From Micromonospora sp. ATCC 39149 (GTDB taxonomy: Bacteria; Actinomycetota; Actinomycetes; Mycobacteriales; Micromonosporaceae): a stretch of DNA of 64,000 nucleotides. The notes under the pieces were generated by a model. It was given only the letters and a program-made list of their open reading frames with translations, had not been told where the DNA came from and did not search any database. A program made the position numbers and the translations under genes. Numbering within the stretch: the stretch's first letter is position 1; every line of letters starts with the position of its first letter. Shown in pieces: positions 62,584 to 64,000 of this stretch. Location of the stretch: NCBI RefSeq assembly GCF_000158815.1, contig NZ_GG657738.1:5934478-5998477 (forward strand), read 5' to 3'.

Positions 62584-64000
62584 ATGTTTCGAAGATTGGC
62601 CTTCTGCCTAGCCATCATCGTGGCGGCGGTAGGCTTCACCCCCGTGCCCGCAAGCGCAGCTGCGGACTTCAATGTGTTGATCTTCAGTAAGACGGCCGGT
62701 TTCCGGCACGACTCGATCCCGGCCGGCATCACCGCGATCAAGCAGCTCGGCACGCAGAACAACTTCACCGTCGAGACCACCGAGGACGCCGCCCAGTTCA
62801 CCGCCGCGAACCTGGCCCGGTTCCAGGCGGTCGTCTGGTTGTCCACCACCGGGGACGTGCTCAACGCCAGCCAGCAGGCGGCGTTCGAGGCCTACGTCCG
62901 CGGCGGCGGCGGGTACGTGGGCATCCACGCGGCATCTGACACGGAGTACGACTGGCCGTGGTACGGCAACCTGGTCGGCGCGTACTTCGCCAGCCATCCG
63001 GCCAACCAGAACGCGACCGTGCGGATCGAGGACACCTCCCATCCATCGACGGCCGGGCTGCCGACGGCGTGGTCCCGGTTCGACGAGTGGTACAACTACC
63101 GGACCAACCCGCGTTCGCAGGTCCGCGTGCTGGCCAGTTTGGACGAGAGCACGTATACCGGCGGCTCGATGGGGGGTGACCACCCGATCGCGTGGTGCCG
63201 GGGCTACGACGGTGGCCGCTCGTGGTACACGGGCATGGGCCACACGAACGAGAGCTACAGCGAGGCGAACTTCCGTACGCACCTGCTGGGCGGTCTCCGG
63301 TACGCGGCGCAGGGGACCGGCAACTGCTCGACCGCTCCGCCGCCGCAGGCCGGCTACCGCATGGTGAACCTGGCCAAGGGCGTCGCAGAGGTCGGCGAGC
63401 CGATGGGTCTGACGGTGCTGCCCAACCGGGGCGTGCTGCACACCTCGCGGGACGGCACCATCCGCTACACCGACCCGGCCGGCATCACCAAGGTGGCGCT
63501 GACCATCCCGGTGTACACGCACGACGAGGAGGGGCTGCAGAGCATCAAGGCGGACCCGAACTTCGCCACCAACCGGTGGGTGTATGTGTACTACTCGCCG
63601 CGGCTGTCCACCCCGTCCGGCGACGCGCCGGCGACCGGCACGCCGGCGCAGTTCGCCCCGTTCAACGGCGTTAACCGGCTGTCCCGCTTTACGGTGAACA
63701 ACGACTTCACGCTGAGCGCGTCGTCGGAGGTGACGGTCCTGGAGGTGCCGACCAGTCGTGGCATGTGCTGCCACGTCGGCGGCGACATCGACTTCGACGC
63801 GGCTGGCAACCTATACCTGACCACAGGGGACGACACCAACCCGTTCGACTCCAGCGGCTACACGCCGATCGACGAGCGGTCCAACCGCAACCCGGCCTAC
63901 GACGCGCAGCGCAGCGCCGGCAACAGCAACGACCTGCGGGGCAAGATACTGCGGATCCGGCCGAGCTCCGGCGGTGGGTACACGATCCCGGCCGGCAACA
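62584..64000 (+). CDS. Secreted ThuA-domain / PQQ-type sugar dehydrogenase protein, 3' truncated by window edge
   Basis: The visible part is about 472 residues. The signal peptide is LAFCLAIIVAAVGFTPVPAS AAA. A ThuA-like domain (residues ~28-250) starts NVLIFSKTAGFRHDSIPAGI and includes GGGYVGIHAASDTEYDWPWY and WYTGMGHTNESYSEANF. A glucose/sorbosone-dehydrogenase-like beta-propeller follows: LAKGVAEVGEPMGLTVLPNR, RGMCCHVGGDIDFDAAGNLY LTTGDDTNPF, LRGKILRIRP. Such multi-domain secreted enzymes in actinomycetes often add carbohydrate-binding or cellulose-like modules further on; those would be beyond the edge. A role in extracellular carbohydrate oxidation is likely. Confidence 0.92.
   Translation, partial: MFRRLAFCLAIIVAAVGFTPVPASAAADFNVLIFSKTAGFRHDSIPAGITAIKQLGTQNNFTVETTEDAAQFTAANLARFQAVVWLSTTGDVLNASQQAAFEAYVRGGGGYVGIHAASDTEYDWPWYGNLVGAYFASHPANQNATVRIEDTSHPSTAGLPTAWSRFDEWYNYRTNPRSQVRVLASLDESTYTGGSMGGDHPIAWCRGYDGGRSWYTGMGHTNESYSEANFRTHLLGGLRYAAQGTGNCSTAPPPQAGYRMVNLAKGVAEVGEPMGLTVLPNRGVLHTSRDGTIRYTDPAGITKVALTIPVYTHDEEGLQSIKADPNFATNRWVYVYYSPRLSTPSGDAPATGTPAQFAPFNGVNRLSRFTVNNDFTLSASSEVTVLEVPTSRGMCCHVGGDIDFDAAGNLYLTTGDDTNPFDSSGYTPIDERSNRNPAYDAQRSAGNSNDLRGKILRIRPSSGGGYTIPAGN

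Overview
The window is from a GC-rich actinomycete. The protein families present (SARP/AfsR regulator, FrcBCA-type sugar importer, multi-LamG RHS proteins, ThuA/sugar-dehydrogenase secreted proteins, IS21/IS30/IS1634/ISAs1 remnants) suggest Micromonosporaceae. That family assignment is inference; no rRNA gene or other marker is present. Much of the window is accessory DNA, with intact modules separated by stretches of broken genes and insertion-sequence remnants.

Left part (1-16.6 kb): the 3' part of an IS21 helper gene (IstB) and its repeat end; a serine-recombinase remnant; a HEAT-repeat protein broken by one frameshift; a hypothetical protein; a small membrane-anchored BMP-like protein; and a very large RHS/LamG polymorphic toxin gene (5455-16313). 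The toxin gene ends in a HINT autoprocessing domain and a DUF3990-like ADP-ribosyltransferase-fold toxin tip, followed by a likely immunity gene. Several frame changes within about 350 bp near 10 kb split its reading frame.

16.7-28.2 kb is a decay zone: a twice-frameshifted methyltransferase, the 3' half of tRNA-Pro(GGG) next to a tyrosine-integrase remnant (an integration scar), a TrmH fragment, an intact carotenoid-isomerase-like oxidoreductase with a divergent TetR regulator, IS3/IS5/IS30 pieces, a GNAT acetyltransferase and a large SARP regulator. An ornithine/lysine N-monooxygenase is split into two halves on opposite strands, 6 kb apart. A single 6.7-kb inversion would rejoin them.

28.3-39.3 kb is the most interesting region, a compact, translationally coupled nonribosomal-peptide operon: haem-oxygenase-like di-iron oxidase (HDO), 2-oxoglutarate/Fe(II) oxygenase, diaminopimelate-epimerase homologue with both catalytic Cys replaced by Ser, PLP aminotransferase, one C-A-T NRPS module, thioesterase, MFS exporter and a secreted S8 peptidase. 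The HDO plus 2OG-oxygenase pair recalls BelK/BelL and HrmI/HrmJ, which turn lysine into nitrocyclopropyl-alanine for belactosin and hormaomycin. I infer a small modified peptide or amino-acid product, exported by the MFS protein.

39.3-47 kb: a truncated transposase, a truncated cation/proton antiporter, a recombinase-associated fragment, a large membrane-anchored NB-ARC/WD40 (STAND) protein with a second WD40 tail beside it, an IS1634 remnant, and a divergent DHFR-like/MarR pair with tandem operator repeats.

47-64 kb is more conserved: a P-type cation ATPase coupled to a GH65 enzyme; a sugar-lactone oxidase coupled to a sensory-rhodopsin-transducer homologue; a frameshifted FUSC-type membrane protein; and a LacI-controlled fructose-type ABC importer with PfkB kinase (frcB-frcC-frcA-kinase) and near-identical operators. 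More IS remnants follow, and the window ends inside a secreted ThuA/sugar-dehydrogenase protein.
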